From Streptomyces sp. HmicA12 (GTDB lineage Bacteria; Actinomycetota; Actinomycetes; Streptomycetales; Streptomycetaceae): a DNA stretch of 64,000 nucleotides. The position numbers and the translations under genes are program-made. Under the pieces are notes generated by a model that saw only the letters and a list, made by a program, of their open reading frames with translations, was not told where the DNA came from and made no database searches. Location: assembly GCF_000373565.1 (NCBI RefSeq), contig NZ_KB891850.1, positions 248,001 to 312,000 on the forward strand. The letters run 5' to 3'. Of this stretch, positions 56,727 to 64,000 are shown one piece after another; within the stretch, counting starts at the first letter, position 1; every line of letters begins with the position of its first letter.

Positions 56727-57548
56727 GTGAGTGCTGACCCGACGCAGGTGCTCGCCTTCGAGACCGACTGCCACCTTTTTGATGGATGTGGCTTCCCGGC
56801 TCCCGGCCTGCACTCGTTCCTGTTCGAGCCCCTGTGGGGCGACGGAACGAGCAACTTGTACTTCGACAAGACGATGCTCCTGGCGCTGCTCGGCTCGGTC
56901 ATCATCGTGGTCTTCTTCTGGGCCGCCTTCGCCAAGCCGAAGCTGGTCCCGGGCAAGCTGCAGATGGTCGCGGAGGCGGGTTACGACTTCGTCCGGCGCG
57001 GCATCGTCTACGAGACGATCGGTAAGCGTGAGGGCGAGAAGTACGTCCCGCTGATGGTCTCGCTGTTCTTCTTCGTGTGGATGATGAACCTCTGGTCGAT
57101 CATCCCGCTCGCCCAGTTCCCCGTGACGGCGATCATTTCGTACCCGGCGGCCCTCGCGGCCATCGTCTACGTCCTCTGGGTCAGCCTGACCTTCAAGCGT
57201 CACGGCTTCGTCGGAGCCTTCAAGAACTTCTCCGGCTACGACAAGTCGCTGGGCGGGGTGCTCCCCCTCTCGATGACGATCGAGCTCTTCTCGAACCTGC
57301 TCGTCCGTCCGTTCACGCACACGGTCCGACTCTTCGCGAACATGTTCGCCGGCCACACCCTGCTGCTGCTCTTCACGATCGCCAGCTGGTACATGCTCAA
57401 CGGCATCGGCATCGCGTACTCGGCCGTCTCGTTTGTGATGGTCATCGTCATGACCGCCTTCGAGCTGTTCATCCAGGCCGTCCAGGCCTACGTGTTCGTG
57501 CTCCTCGCCTGCAGCTTCATCCAGGGCGCGCTGGCCGAAGGCCACTGA
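56727..57548 (+). CDS. atpB: ATP synthase Fo subunit a
   Basis: 273 residues, five to six TM helices. The essential Arg lies in THTVRLFANMFAGH, with FELFIQAVQAYVFVLLA in the last helix. It forms the proton half-channels against the c-ring. GTG 56727 follows GAAGGAG at 6 nt. 225 nt separate it from atpI; a TATCGT at 56540 could be an extra promoter. Confidence 0.95.
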   Translation: MSADPTQVLAFETDCHLFDGCGFPAPGLHSFLFEPLWGDGTSNLYFDKTMLLALLGSVIIVVFFWAAFAKPKLVPGKLQMVAEAGYDFVRRGIVYETIGKREGEKYVPLMVSLFFFVWMMNLWSIIPLAQFPVTAIISYPAALAAIVYVLWVSLTFKRHGFVGAFKNFSGYDKSLGGVLPLSMTIELFSNLLVRPFTHTVRLFANMFAGHTLLLLFTIASWYMLNGIGIAYSAVSFVMVIVMTAFELFIQAVQAYVFVLLACSFIQGALAEGH

Positions 57549-57625
57549 GCCCGCATCTCGCACCACCCCCATAGACATCCGGTGGCCAACCCCCACCGGT
57601 ACTTGAAAGAGAAGGAAGAACCGGC

Positions 57626-57877
57626 ATGTCCGCTCTCGCGCAGACCCTCGCCGCTGGCGTCGAAATCAAGGGCAACCTCGGCTCGATCGGTTACGGCCTC
57701 GCGGCCATCGGCCCGGGCGTCGGCGTCGGCATCATCTTCGGTAACGGCACCCAGGCGCTCGCCCGTCAGCCCGAGGCTGCCGGTCTGATCCGCGCCAACC
57801 AGATCCTGGGCTTCGCCTTCTGTGAGGCGCTCGCCCTGATCGGTCTGGTCATGCCGTTCGTCTACCCGACCTCCTGA
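57626..57877 (+). CDS. atpE: ATP synthase Fo subunit c
   Basis: 83 residues, two TM helices joined by the polar loop ARQPEAAGLIR. The proton-carrying carboxylate is Glu67 in FAFCEALALIGLV. The N-terminal extension (MSALAQTLAAGVEIKGN) is longer than in E. coli. RBS GAGAAGGAAG. Confidence 0.97.
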   Translation: MSALAQTLAAGVEIKGNLGSIGYGLAAIGPGVGVGIIFGNGTQALARQPEAAGLIRANQILGFAFCEALALIGLVMPFVYPTS

Positions 57878-57917
57878 CCATCCGTCGGACAGCACCCTTT
57901 CGACGAAAGGCAGTTAA

Positions 57918-58472
57918 ATGAGCCCCCTGGTTCAGCTGGCGGTTGAGGAGTCCGAGAACCCCCTCATCCCGCCGATCCCAGAGCTCGTGATCGGCTTCAT
58001 CGCCTTCGTCATCGTCTTCGGCTTCCTCGCCAAGAAGCTCCTCCCGAACATCAACAAGGTTCTGGAAGAGCGCCGCGAGGCCATCGAAGGCGGTATCGAA
58101 AAGGCCGAGGCCGCTCAGACCGAGGCCCAGAGCGTTCTTGAGCAGTACAAGGCTCAGCTCGCCGAGGCCCGGCACGAGGCCGCGCGGCTGCGCCAGGAGG
58201 CGCAGGAGCAGGGCGCCACGCTCATCGCGGAGATGCGCGCGGAAGGCCAGCGGCAGCGCGAGGAGATCGTCACCGCCGGTCACGCCCAGATCGAGGCCGA
58301 CCGCAAGGCAGCCGCTCAGGCGCTGCGTCAGGACGTCGGCCAGCTGGCCACCGACCTGGCCGGCAAGCTGGTCGGTGAGTCCCTCGAGGACCACGCCCGC
58401 CAGTCGCGCACGATCGACCGCTTCCTCGATGGCCTCGACGAGACCGCGACGAAGGCAGAGGCTGCACGATGA
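57918..58472 (+). CDS. atpF: ATP synthase Fo subunit b
   Basis: 184 residues: one TM helix (LVIGFIAFVIVFGFLAKKLL), then a long charged coiled coil of the peripheral stalk (EERREAIEGGIEKAEAAQTEAQ). Overlaps atpH by ATGA. Confidence 0.95.
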   Translation: MSPLVQLAVEESENPLIPPIPELVIGFIAFVIVFGFLAKKLLPNINKVLEERREAIEGGIEKAEAAQTEAQSVLEQYKAQLAEARHEAARLRQEAQEQGATLIAEMRAEGQRQREEIVTAGHAQIEADRKAAAQALRQDVGQLATDLAGKLVGESLEDHARQSRTIDRFLDGLDETATKAEAAR

Positions 58473-59290
58473 CCGCCCACGGAGCGAGCCGCGAGGCCCT
58501 CGCCGCCGCGCGCGAGCGTCTGGACGCGCTGACCGACAACACGTCGGTCGACGCCAAGACGCTCGCCGGCGACCTGGCCGCGGTGACCGCGCTGCTCGAC
58601 CGCGAGGTCTCGCTGCGTCGGGTCCTCACCGACCCGGCGCAGGCCGGTGACGCCAAGGCCGAGCTCGCGGGCCGGCTGCTCGGCGGCCAGGTCAGCGGCG
58701 AGGCCGTCGACCTGGTGTCCGGTCTGGTCCGCTCCCGGTGGTCGTCCTCGCGCGACCTGGTCGACTCCCTCGAGGAGCTGGCCGATACCGCGGACCTGAC
58801 CGCGGCGCAGAAGAGCGGTGAGCTCGACGACGTCGAGGACGAGCTGTTCCGGTTCGACCGGATCGTCTCCTCCAACACCGAGCTGCGCGCCGCGCTGACG
58901 GACAAGGGCGCTTCGGCCTCGATCCGCGGCGACCTCGTGAAGAACCTGCTCGGCGGCCGGGCCCGGCCCACCACCGAGCGGCTCGTCGAGCGTCTTGTGA
59001 TCGCGCCGCGTGGACGTAGCCTGGAAGCGGGACTCGAATCCCTCTCCAAGCTCGCCGCCGAGCGCCGGGAGCGCATGGTGGCCGTCGTCACGACGGCGGT
59101 GCCGCTGAGCGACTCGCAGAAGCAGCGCCTGGGTGCGTCCCTGGCGAAGCTCTACGGGCGTCAGATGCACCTGAACCTCGACGTGGACCCCGAGGTCCTC
59201 GGCGGGATCAAGGTGCAGGTGGGCGACGAGGTCATCAACGGCTCCATCGCGGACCGCATCGAGGACGCCAGCCGCCGCATGGCCGGCTGA
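58469..59290 (+). CDS. atpH: ATP synthase F1 subunit delta
   Basis: 273 residues, longer than the ~180 of most bacteria but normal for streptomycetes. The C-terminal VVTTAVPLSDSQKQRLGASLAKLYGRQMHLNLDVDPEVLGGIKVQVGDEVINGSI is the conserved OSCP/delta signature. It joins the peripheral stalk to the alpha3beta3 head. Confidence 0.95.
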   Translation: MTAHGASREALAAARERLDALTDNTSVDAKTLAGDLAAVTALLDREVSLRRVLTDPAQAGDAKAELAGRLLGGQVSGEAVDLVSGLVRSRWSSSRDLVDSLEELADTADLTAAQKSGELDDVEDELFRFDRIVSSNTELRAALTDKGASASIRGDLVKNLLGGRARPTTERLVERLVIAPRGRSLEAGLESLSKLAAERRERMVAVVTTAVPLSDSQKQRLGASLAKLYGRQMHLNLDVDPEVLGGIKVQVGDEVINGSIADRIEDASRRMAG

Positions 59291-59324
59291 CGTACCCGCA
59301 GCACCCGCAGAACACGTAGTACGG

Positions 59325-59371
59325 ACGGCCCTAGTTGGGCCGTGCAGAGGATTCCTGGGGGCGAACCCCAG
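59325..59371 (+). promoter_or_regulatory. Two small hairpins between atpH and atpA
   Basis: ACGGCCC-TAGTT-GGGCCGT (59325-59343) and CTGGGG-GCGAA-CCCCAG (59355-59371). The second resembles common streptomycete intergenic hairpin sequences. They may protect or process the atp mRNA rather than end it. Confidence 0.55.
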
Positions 59372-59417
59372 ACCCCCAAGAACACTTCGGGCCCAACAAG
59401 GAGAGCAGGGAACCCAG

Positions 59418-61013
59418 ATGGCGGAGCTCACGATCCGGCCGGAGGAGATCCGGGACGCGCTGGAGAACTTTGTCCAGGCGTACAAGCCGGACGCGGCCTC
59501 GCGCGAGGAGGTCGGTACGGTCACCCTTGCCGGCGACGGCATCGCGAAGGTCGAGGGTCTCCCCTCGGCCATGGCCAACGAACTGCTGAAGTTCGAGGAC
59601 GGCACCCTCGGCCTCGCGCTCAACCTGGAAGAGCGCGAGATCGGCGCCATCGTCCTCGGCGAGTTCAGCGGCGTCGAGGAGGGCCAGCCGGTCACCCGTA
59701 CCGGTGAGGTCCTGTCCGTCGGTGTCGGCGAGGGCTACCTCGGCCGCGTCGTCGACCCGCTCGGCAACCCGATCGACGGCCTCGGCGAGATCGAGACCAG
59801 CGGCCGACGCGCCCTTGAGCTGCAGGCCCCGGGCGTCATGGCCCGTAAGTCGGTGCACGAGCCGATGGAGACCGGCTACAAGGCCGTCGACGCGATGACC
59901 CCCGTCGGCCGTGGTCAGCGTCAGCTGATCATCGGTGACCGCCAGACCGGCAAGACCGCCCTGGCCGTCGACACGATCATCAACCAGCGCGACAACTGGC
60001 GCACCGGCGACCCGTCGAAGCAGGTCCGCTGCGTCTACGTCGCCATCGGCCAGAAGGGCTCCACCATCGCCTCCGTGCGTGGTGCGCTCGAAGAGGCCGG
60101 TGCCCTGGAGTACACGACCATCGTCGCCGCTCCGGCGTCCGACCCGGCCGGCTTCAAGTACCTGGCGCCGTACACCGGTTCGGCCATCGGCCAGCAGTGG
60201 ATGTACGAGGGCAAGCACGTCCTCATCATCTTCGACGACCTCTCGAAGCAGGCCGACGCCTACCGCGCCGTGTCCCTGCTGCTGCGCCGCCCGCCGGGGC
60301 GCGAGGCCTACCCGGGTGACGTCTTCTACCTGCACTCGCGTCTGCTCGAGCGCTGCGCGAAGCTCTCCGACGAGCTGGGCGCCGGTTCGATGACGGGTCT
60401 GCCGATCGTCGAGACGAAGGCCAACGACGTCTCGGCGTTCATCCCGACCAACGTCATCTCCATCACCGACGGTCAGTGCTTCCTCGAGTCGGACCTCTTC
60501 AACGCCGGTCAGCGCCCCGCGCTGAACGTCGGTATCTCGGTCTCCCGTGTGGGTGGTTCCGCCCAGCACAAGGCCATGAAGCAGGTCTCCGGCCGTCTCC
60601 GTCTGGACCTGGCCCAGTACCGCGAGCTGGAGGCGTTCGCCGCCTTCGGTTCCGACCTGGACGCCGCCTCGAAGGCCCAGCTGGAGCGCGGTCAGCGTCT
60701 GGTCGAGCTGCTGAAGCAGGCTCAGTACCAGCCGATGCCGACCGAGGACCAGGTCGTCTCCGTCTGGGCCGGCACCACCGGCAAGATGGACGACGTCCCG
60801 GTCGCCGACATCCGCCGCTTCGAGAAGGAGCTCCTGGAGCACCTGCACCGCAAGGAGCAGGGCCTGATGACCTCCATCAAGGAGGGCGGCAAGATGTCGG
60901 ACGACACGCTCACCGCCGTCGCCGACGCCATCGCGGAGTTCAAGAAGCAGTTCGAGACCTCGGACGGCAAGCTTCTCGGCGAGGACGCTCCGGCCGTCAA
61001 CGTCTCCAAGTGA
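59418..61013 (+). CDS. atpA: ATP synthase F1 subunit alpha
   Basis: 531 residues. P-loop GDRQTGKTALAVD, alpha-subunit block VGISVSRVGGSAQ with the catalytic Arg, and ISITDGQCFLESDLFNAGQRPA. It provides the non-catalytic nucleotide sites. RBS AAGGAGAG. Confidence 0.97.
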   Translation: MAELTIRPEEIRDALENFVQAYKPDAASREEVGTVTLAGDGIAKVEGLPSAMANELLKFEDGTLGLALNLEEREIGAIVLGEFSGVEEGQPVTRTGEVLSVGVGEGYLGRVVDPLGNPIDGLGEIETSGRRALELQAPGVMARKSVHEPMETGYKAVDAMTPVGRGQRQLIIGDRQTGKTALAVDTIINQRDNWRTGDPSKQVRCVYVAIGQKGSTIASVRGALEEAGALEYTTIVAAPASDPAGFKYLAPYTGSAIGQQWMYEGKHVLIIFDDLSKQADAYRAVSLLLRRPPGREAYPGDVFYLHSRLLERCAKLSDELGAGSMTGLPIVETKANDVSAFIPTNVISITDGQCFLESDLFNAGQRPALNVGISVSRVGGSAQHKAMKQVSGRLRLDLAQYRELEAFAAFGSDLDAASKAQLERGQRLVELLKQAQYQPMPTEDQVVSVWAGTTGKMDDVPVADIRRFEKELLEHLHRKEQGLMTSIKEGGKMSDDTLTAVADAIAEFKKQFETSDGKLLGEDAPAVNVSK

Positions 61014-61034
61014 CGTAAGGAAGGGACCTGACTC

Positions 61035-61955
61035 ATGGGAGCCCAGCTCCGGGTCTACAAGCGTCGCATCCGATCCGTCACCGCGACCAAGAAGATCACC
61101 AAGGCGATGGAGATGATCGCCGCCTCGCGTGTCGTCAAGGCGCAGCGCAAGGTGGCGGCCTCCGCGCCGTACGCGACCGAGCTCACGCGCGCGGTCACGG
61201 CGGTGGGGACGGGGTCGAACACCAAGCACCCGCTGACGACCGAGGCCGAGACGGCGACCCGTGTCGCGGTTCTGCTGCTCACCAGCGACCGCGGCCTGGC
61301 CGGCGCCTTCAACTCGAACGCCATCAAGGCCGCCGAGCAGCTCACCGAGCGGCTCCAGGCCGAGGGCAAGGAGGTCGACACGTACATCGTCGGCCGCCGT
61401 GGTCTGGCCCACTACAACTTCCGCGAGCGCAAGGTCGCGGAGTCGTGGTCGGGCTTCACCGACGAGCCCACGTACGCGGACGCCAAGAAGGTCGCGGGCC
61501 CGTTGATCGAGGCCATCGAGAAGGACACGGCCGAGGGCGGCGTGGATGAACTCCACATCGTCTACACCGAGTTCGTCTCGATGATGACGCAGGCGGCGGT
61601 CGACAGCCGGCTGCTGCCGCTCAGCCTCGACGAGGTCGTGGAGGAGACGTCGTCCAAGAGCGACGAGATCCTTCCGCTGTACGAGTTCGAGCCGTCGGCG
61701 GAGGACGTCCTCGACGCCCTTCTGCCGCGCTACGTCGAGAGCCGTATCTACAACGCGATGCTCCAGTCGGCTGCTTCCAAGCACGCCGCCACGCGCCGCG
61801 CGATGAAGTCGGCGACCGACAACGCGGGAGAGCTGATCAACACGCTCTCCCGACTTGCCAACGCGGCCCGCCAGGCCGAAATCACCCAGGAAATCAGCGA
61901 GATCGTCGGTGGCGCCAGCGCCCTGGCCGACGCGAACGCGGGGAGTGACAAGTAA
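61035..61955 (+). CDS. atpG: ATP synthase F1 subunit gamma
   Basis: 306 residues. The N-terminal helix RIRSVTATKKITKAMEMIAASRV and the C-terminal RMKSATDNAGELI region form the central rotor shaft. The stop codon overlaps the atpD ATG by 1 nt (TAATG). Confidence 0.97.
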   Translation: MGAQLRVYKRRIRSVTATKKITKAMEMIAASRVVKAQRKVAASAPYATELTRAVTAVGTGSNTKHPLTTEAETATRVAVLLLTSDRGLAGAFNSNAIKAAEQLTERLQAEGKEVDTYIVGRRGLAHYNFRERKVAESWSGFTDEPTYADAKKVAGPLIEAIEKDTAEGGVDELHIVYTEFVSMMTQAAVDSRLLPLSLDEVVEETSSKSDEILPLYEFEPSAEDVLDALLPRYVESRIYNAMLQSAASKHAATRRAMKSATDNAGELINTLSRLANAARQAEITQEISEIVGGASALADANAGSDK

Positions 61956-63391
61956 TGACGACCACTGTTGAGACCGCGACGGCCACGGGCCGCGTCGCCC
62001 GGGTCATCGGCCCGGTCGTCGACGTGGAGTTCCCCGTCGACGCGATGCCGGACATCTACAACGCCCTGCACGTCGAGGTCAACGACCCGGCTGAGGACGG
62101 CAAGCGCAAGACCCTGACGCTCGAGGTCGCCCAGCACCTCGGTGACGGCCTGGTCCGCGCCATCTCGATGCAGCCCACCGACGGTCTGGTCCGCCAGGCC
62201 CCGGTGACCGACACCGGTGCCTCCATCACCGTCCCCGTCGGTGACTTCACCAAGGGCAAGGTGTTCAACACCCTCGGCGAGGTCCTGAACGTCGACGAGC
62301 AGTACACGGGCGAGCGCTGGGGCATCCACCGCAAGGCTCCGAACTTCGACGAGCTCGAGTCGAAGACCGAGATGTTCGAGACCGGCATCAAGGTCGTCGA
62401 CCTTCTCACCCCGTACGTCAAGGGTGGAAAGATCGGCCTGTTCGGCGGTGCCGGCGTCGGCAAGACGGTGCTCATCCAGGAGATGATCTACCGCGTCGCC
62501 AACAACCACGACGGTGTCTCCGTGTTCGCCGGTGTCGGTGAGCGCACCCGTGAGGGCAACGACCTCATCGAGGAAATGGCCGACTCGGGCGTCATCGACA
62601 AGACCGCGCTGGTCTTCGGTCAGATGGACGAGCCGCCGGGCACCCGTCTGCGCGTGGCCCTCGCGGGTCTGACCATGGCGGAGTACTTCCGCGATGTGCA
62701 GAAGCAGGACGTGCTGTTCTTCATCGACAACATCTTCCGCTTCACGCAGGCCGGTTCCGAGGTCTCGACCCTTCTGGGTCGTATGCCCTCCGCCGTGGGT
62801 TACCAGCCGAACCTGGCCGACGAGATGGGTCTCCTCCAGGAGCGCATCACGTCGACCCGTGGTCACTCGATCACCTCGATGCAGGCGATCTACGTCCCCG
62901 CGGACGACCTGACCGACCCGGCCCCGGCCACCACGTTCGCCCACCTCGACGCGACGACGGTTCTCTCCCGTCCGATCTCCGAGAAGGGCATCTACCCGGC
63001 CGTGGACCCGCTGGACTCCACGTCCCGCATCCTGGACCCGCGCTACATCGCGGCGGACCACTACAACACCGCCATGCGCGTCAAGACGGTGCTGCAGAAG
63101 TACAAGGACCTCCAGGACATCATCGCGATCCTCGGTATCGACGAGCTCGGCGAGGAGGACAAGCTCACTGTCCACCGCGCCCGTCGCGTGGAGCGCTTCC
63201 TGTCCCAGAACACCCACGTCGCCAAGCAGTTCACCGGCGTCGACGGGTCGGACGTGCCGCTGGACGAGTCGATCGTGGCCTTCAACGCGATCATCGACGG
63301 CGACTACGACCACTTCCCGGAGCAGGCGTTCTTCCTCTGCGGTGGCATTGAGGACCTCAAGGCCAACGCCAAGGAGCTCGGCGTCTCCTGA
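61955..63391 (+). CDS. atpD: ATP synthase F1 subunit beta
   Basis: 478 residues, the catalytic subunit. P-loop GGAGVGKTVLI, the GERTREGNDL block with catalytic Glu, VLFFIDNIFRFTQAGSEVS, and the DELSEED-like region DELGEEDKLTV. Confidence 0.98.
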   Translation: MTTTVETATATGRVARVIGPVVDVEFPVDAMPDIYNALHVEVNDPAEDGKRKTLTLEVAQHLGDGLVRAISMQPTDGLVRQAPVTDTGASITVPVGDFTKGKVFNTLGEVLNVDEQYTGERWGIHRKAPNFDELESKTEMFETGIKVVDLLTPYVKGGKIGLFGGAGVGKTVLIQEMIYRVANNHDGVSVFAGVGERTREGNDLIEEMADSGVIDKTALVFGQMDEPPGTRLRVALAGLTMAEYFRDVQKQDVLFFIDNIFRFTQAGSEVSTLLGRMPSAVGYQPNLADEMGLLQERITSTRGHSITSMQAIYVPADDLTDPAPATTFAHLDATTVLSRPISEKGIYPAVDPLDSTSRILDPRYIAADHYNTAMRVKTVLQKYKDLQDIIAILGIDELGEEDKLTVHRARRVERFLSQNTHVAKQFTGVDGSDVPLDESIVAFNAIIDGDYDHFPEQAFFLCGGIEDLKANAKELGVS

Positions 63392-63429
63392 AGTCACTGA
63401 CGTACGTCTGTGACGTGCGTCGACTTCTT

Positions 63430-63458
63430 GACGGGGGGCGGGTGCCCCGCCCCCCGTC
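63430..63458 (+). terminator. 13-bp GC hairpin between atpD and atpC
   Basis: Arms 63430-63442 and 63446-63458 pair perfectly around TGC. An intrinsic-terminator-like element inside the atp operon, followed at once by a -10-like hexamer. Confidence 0.75.
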
Positions 63459-63468
63459 GTACGCCCAC

Positions 63469-63474
63469 TAGACT
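63469..63474 (+). promoter_or_regulatory. Putative -10 box of atpC
   Basis: TAGACT just after the hairpin, 54 nt before the TTG start; matches TAGRRT at five of six. It suggests atpC can be transcribed separately. Confidence 0.45.
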
Positions 63475-63528
63475 TTGACCCAACACCCGGCAGCGAGTGC
63501 CGCCGGGTGGTGACCCGAGGAGCCCACC

Positions 63529-63903
63529 TTGGCTGCTGAGCTGCACGTCGAGCTCGTCGCCGCGGACCGCAGTGTCTGGTCCGGCGAGGCCACCCTGGTC
63601 GTCGCGCGTACCACGTCCGGCGACATCGGCGTCATGCCCGGTCACCAGCCGCTGCTCGGTGTGCTGGAGTCGGGCCCGGTGACGATCCGTACGAGCGACG
63701 GTGGAACGGTCGTGGCGGCTGTCCACGGCGGCTTCATCTCGTTCGCGGACAACAAGCTGTCGCTGCTGGCCGAGATCGCCGAGCTTTCGGACGAGATCGA
63801 TGTCCAGCGGGCGGAGCGGGCGCTGGAGCGCGCGCAGTCGGACGCCGACGCGTCCGCCGAGCGTCGTGCCGACGTCCGTCTGCGTGCGGTGGCGGCCCGC
63901 TGA
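63529..63903 (+). CDS. atpC: ATP synthase F1 subunit epsilon
   Basis: 124 residues from TTG 63529 (GAGGAG at 7 nt). Beta-sandwich start LHVELVAADRSVWSGEATLVVARTTSGDIGVMPGHQPLLGVL, then a helical C-terminal part (DEIDVQRAERALERAQSDADA) that can inhibit ATP hydrolysis. Confidence 0.96.
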   Translation: MAAELHVELVAADRSVWSGEATLVVARTTSGDIGVMPGHQPLLGVLESGPVTIRTSDGGTVVAAVHGGFISFADNKLSLLAEIAELSDEIDVQRAERALERAQSDADASAERRADVRLRAVAAR

Positions 63904-63924
63904 CCCCAGCGAGCCTCTGACGTT

Positions 63925-63977
63925 CCTCAGCCGCGGCCCAGGCCGGAGTAGCCCTCCGGACCGGGTCGCGGCTGAGG
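63925..63977 (+). terminator. Large branched terminator of the atp operon
   Basis: An 11-bp outer stem (63925-63935 with 63967-63977), extended inward by a few pairs, encloses a second hairpin CCGGAG-TAGCC-CTCCGG (63943-63959). It is followed by GATCTATAACTGTTTTT, a rare true T tract here, 21 nt after the atpC stop. Confidence 0.85.
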
Positions 63978-64000
63978 CGATCTATAACTGTTTTTGCTGT

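Overview
The window is very GC-rich, with GTG and TTG starts, ATGA start/stop overlaps and TAGRRT-type -10 boxes. Its right half carries the conserved order lysA-hom-thrC-thrB-rho-LCP-rpmE-prfA-prmC-sua5-glyA-wecA-atpIBEFHAGDC. Together these point to a Streptomyces or very close actinomycete chromosome. The left ~38 kb is a secondary-metabolite cluster joined to this core region at a tRNA-Arg(CCG).

Cluster (1-37.9 kb). The window opens inside a ketosynthase-like gene lacking the active-site Cys (chain-length-factor type). It is followed by a ketoreductase, a DsbA/HCCA-isomerase-fold protein, a stand-alone condensation protein and an FAD monooxygenase. The monooxygenase frame runs on into a 56-residue peptide that is 57% asparagine. 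A strong hairpin ends this unit. The next unit holds mbtH and two NRPS genes (A-T-C-A-T and C-A-T-C-A-T) separated by two tiny overlapping ORFs, then a carbamoyltransferase and an MFS exporter. No thioesterase is visible. After a Tat-exported protein of unknown function comes a complete ebo-type (EboA/B/C/E/F) set in which a myo-inositol-phosphate synthase sits where EboD would be expected. The left half ends with a phosphopantetheinyl transferase (PPTase), a small heme-type membrane protein, a MacB-type ABC exporter, a VioC/AsnO-like dioxygenase, a second PPTase and an AfsR/SARP regulator.

Regulation. Six promoter regions in the cluster carry the same direct repeat with an 11-bp period (ATAG/GATA core), including the regulator's own promoter. 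This is the hallmark of SARP operators, so the cluster looks like one autoregulated regulon. Perfect hairpins mark most unit ends. The best reading of the product is an N-acylated, hydroxylated and possibly carbamoylated short peptide with a highly reduced type II PKS-derived acyl cap. That is inference.

Core region (38-64 kb). It holds tRNA-Arg, a leaderless response regulator, nrtL, the lysine/threonine genes, rho, cell-wall and translation genes, and the whole F1Fo ATP synthase operon with its final terminator. Notable regulatory DNA includes a perfect sigma-R type promoter before rpmE, Crp-like palindromes before the atp genes, a three-hairpin leader before hom, and a terminator plus -10 box between atpD and atpC.
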